Positions 49,411 through 51,077 of a DNA stretch of 51,077 bases are shown piece by piece. The position numbers and the translations under genes are program-made. Under the pieces are notes generated by a model that was not told the DNA's origin, did no database searches, and saw only the letters and a program-made list of their open reading frames with translations. This stretch comes from JAWLBW01 sp041687475 (GTDB lineage: Bacteria; J088; JAWLBW01): NCBI GenBank assembly GCA_041687475.1, contig JAWLBW010000002.1, forward strand, positions 1 through 51,077, in the 5' to 3' direction. Every line of letters begins with the position of its first letter. Position 1 is the first letter of the stretch.

Positions 49411-50147
49411 AGGTCGTCGCCGTCATTCAGGCACGCATGGGGTCGACCCGGTTGCCCGGCAAGGTGCTGCTGCCGCTTGGCGGAAGCACCGTGCTCTCGC
49501 AGGTCATTCGCCGCGTGGCCGGCTGCGACCGTATCGACCGGGTCGTGGTCGCCACCACCGATTCGCCCACGGACGATCCGGTTGCCGAAGAGGCGTCGCG
49601 CCACGGGGCCGGTGTTTTCCGCGGCAGCGAACAGGACGTGCTCTCTCGATACTACGGCGCCGCTTTGCAGGAAGGGGCCGATGTCGTGATTCGGGTAACC
49701 TCCGATTGTCCCCTTCTCGATACGCGGTTGCTCTGCGACGTGGTCGCCGATTTTCTTCGTCGTCATGCTGCGGAAAAATGCGACTACCTGAGCAACACGC
49801 AGACCCGAACCTATCCGCGCGGACTCGATATCGAAGTTTTCACCTTCGAAGCACTCAGGCAGGCACACGAGCAGGCGCGCCACGCGCACGAACGCGAACA
49901 CGTCACGCCGTATATCTACAATCCGGACAACCGGTTTTCGCTGGCCTCGTACGAGGGCGAAACCGACCTGTCGGCCCATCGGTGGACCCTGGATACGCCC
50001 GAGGATCTGGCCCTTCTCACAGCGGTGGTCGAACAATTCGCACCCCGCGACCCCACGACCGACGAAGTGGTCGCGTTTCTCGCACAGCACCCGGAAATTC
50101 GGGACCTGAATGCGCATGTCGAGCAGAAAAAGCTGACTGAAAAGTAG
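49407..50147 (+). CDS. pseF: PseF/SpsF-type cytidylyltransferase
   Basis: 246 residues, cytosolic nucleotidyltransferase expected to form CMP-pseudaminic acid from CTP, the activated donor for glycosyltransferases. The cytidylyltransferase signature IQARMGSTRLPGKVLLPLGG appears at the N-terminus, with VVATTDSPTDDPV and the acidic RVTSDCPLLD for metal binding. This is the SpsF/PseF branch that lies in nonulosonic operons between the transaminase and pseG. It begins at a GTG (49407) overlapping the pseC stop by 4 bp, with no other good start. It is followed 3 bp later by pseG. The sister activity (CMP-legionaminate) cannot be fully excluded, but pseB/pseC define the pathway. Confidence 0.85.
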   Translation: MKVVAVIQARMGSTRLPGKVLLPLGGSTVLSQVIRRVAGCDRIDRVVVATTDSPTDDPVAEEASRHGAGVFRGSEQDVLSRYYGAALQEGADVVIRVTSDCPLLDTRLLCDVVADFLRRHAAEKCDYLSNTQTRTYPRGLDIEVFTFEALRQAHEQARHAHEREHVTPYIYNPDNRFSLASYEGETDLSAHRWTLDTPEDLALLTAVVEQFAPRDPTTDEVVAFLAQHPEIRDLNAHVEQKKLTEK

Positions 50148-50150
50148 GAG

Positions 50151-51077
50151 ATGAAGGTACTCGTTCGCACAGACGCCTCGGTCAGAATCGGAACCGGTCA
50201 TGCCATGCGCTGCCTCACGCTGGCGCGAGAACTGCGCGCCGCGGGCGCCGAAGTAACCTTTGCCTCCCGTACCTTTCCCGGAAATCTACACGCCGCCATC
50301 GAAGCCGAAGGGTTCGCCCTGCTCGCGCTTTCTGCCCACACCTCTCCCATTGCCGAAGCCGAAGCGGCTTTCAACAGCGCGCCATGGTCGAACGAGGCCA
50401 ATGCCGCCGAGGCTGACGAACTGCTTGCCCTCGCAGGCGACGAAAGGTGGAACTGGCTCGTCGTCGATCACTACGGTCTCGACCGCCGCTGGGAGAACAG
50501 GGCCGGACGGCTGGCGACGCACATCTTCGTCATCGACGATCTGGCCAACCGCCCGCACGATTGCCAAGCCCTGCTCGACCAGAACTTCTACCCCGACGCC
50601 GACCTGCGATACCGCGCTCTCGTTCCCGCCGACATCCGACTTTTTCTCGGCCCGGCCCATGCGCTGCTGCGCGCCGACTTCCGCGAACTGGCGGCCGTGA
50701 CCCCCGCACGCACGGCAGGACTACGGCGGCTTCTGGTATTCTTTGGAGGAAGCGATCCCACGAACGAAACCGGCAAGGCGCTCGATGCGCTGGACATGCG
50801 TCGCGAGCCTGCCATGCAGGTCGACGTCGTGGTGGGCGGGTCGAATCCACACCGAAACGATATCGAACAGCGTTGCAGTCACATGGCCGGGGTACACTAT
50901 CATTGCCAGATTTCGAACATGGCCGAGCTCATGGCCCGGGCCGATCTCTGCCTCGGCGCCGCGGGCACGGCGAGTTGGGAACGTTGCGCCGTCGGTCTTC
51001 CGACGCTGCTGCTGACCCTCGCCCCCAATCAGGAAGAGCCGGCGCGGGCGTTGGAAGGCGCGGGCGCAGCCGTCAAT
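50151..51077 (+). CDS. pseG: PseG: UDP-diacetamido-altropyranose hydrolase, 3'-truncated by window
   Basis: The frame is open from the ATG at 50151 to the last base (309 codons in view), with no stop. It begins VLVRTDASVRIGTGHAMRCLTLA, the hallmark GxGHxxR start of PseG, a GT-B-fold hydrolase that removes UDP to free 2,4-diacetamido-2,4,6-trideoxy-L-altrose. Later it shows VVDHYGLDRRWE, IDDLANRPHDC and LLVFFGGSDPTNET, then LCLGAAGTASWERCAVGLPTL, all conserved in the family. TAGGAG of the pseF stop region forms its ribosome site. Full members are about 340 residues or more, sometimes with a PseH acetyltransferase fused behind. Only a short piece is therefore missing, and pseH/pseI should lie beyond the window. 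Confidence 0.92.
   Translation, partial: MKVLVRTDASVRIGTGHAMRCLTLARELRAAGAEVTFASRTFPGNLHAAIEAEGFALLALSAHTSPIAEAEAAFNSAPWSNEANAAEADELLALAGDERWNWLVVDHYGLDRRWENRAGRLATHIFVIDDLANRPHDCQALLDQNFYPDADLRYRALVPADIRLFLGPAHALLRADFRELAAVTPARTAGLRRLLVFFGGSDPTNETGKALDALDMRREPAMQVDVVVGGSNPHRNDIEQRCSHMAGVHYHCQISNMAELMARADLCLGAAGTASWERCAVGLPTLLLTLAPNQEEPARALEGAGAAVN

Overview
The window is about 51 kb of high-GC chromosomal DNA from a Gram-negative, outer-membrane bacterium. Lipoprotein signals, a TPR protein with a probable outer-membrane barrel, UppP, Wzz and a pseudaminic-acid operon all point to a diderm. Two peptidylglycine-monooxygenase-like copper lipoproteins (one carrying a c-type heme motif), CW/CxxCPAY cysteine modules and a giant multi-propeller lipoprotein resemble the gene stock of deltaproteobacterial lineages such as Myxococcota or Bradymonadota. 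That assignment is inference. I see no rRNA, tRNA, transposase, phage or CRISPR.

Layout. 1-9.3 kb: the 3' part of an APC amino-acid permease, a small secreted protein, an orphan MNT nucleotidyltransferase, a short-chain dehydrogenase, two near-identical Na+/Ca2+ antiporters flanking a YraN gene, UppP, and a MocR-type regulator. 9.3-16.3 kb: paired palindromes, a secreted coiled-coil protein, an alkaline phosphatase lipoprotein, an NmrA-like protein, a decayed DUF1992 gene, a FadR-type regulator with two operator boxes facing a short divergent gene group, a lipoprotein, and an Acg-like nitroreductase. 16.4-21.9 kb: two tandem MerR-type regulators with cysteine clusters, then a two-gene trehalose operon (HAD/OtsB fusion plus GH65), which together look like a split version of the mycobacterial OtsB1 trifunctional protein. 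21.9-23.3 kb: an envelope-stress-type operon (DUF883, holin-X/YqjE, DUF3618).

23.6-40.5 kb is the most unusual region. A 4,664-residue lipoprotein is assembled from Ig-like and FN3 repeats, an NHL propeller, an FG-GAP propeller, nine IPT/TIG domains and fourteen kelch repeats. It is divergent from a TPR plus beta-barrel protein and a FecR-domain protein. The TPR-barrel layout recalls Slam surface-lipoprotein exporters, so I propose this as a candidate export/display system for the giant lipoprotein.

40.6-45.0 kb: two copper type II monooxygenase-like lipoproteins, in convergent orientation and separated by hairpins and a strong terminator, then a STAS-like and an acidic unknown protein. 45.0-51.1 kb: surface polysaccharide genes. 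A Wzz-like protein and a GT52/polysialyltransferase-like enzyme run leftward, and pseB-pseC-pseF-pseG run rightward with 4-bp overlaps, pseG being cut by the window end. Together they predict a pseudaminic-acid-type surface sugar and a candidate transferase for it.
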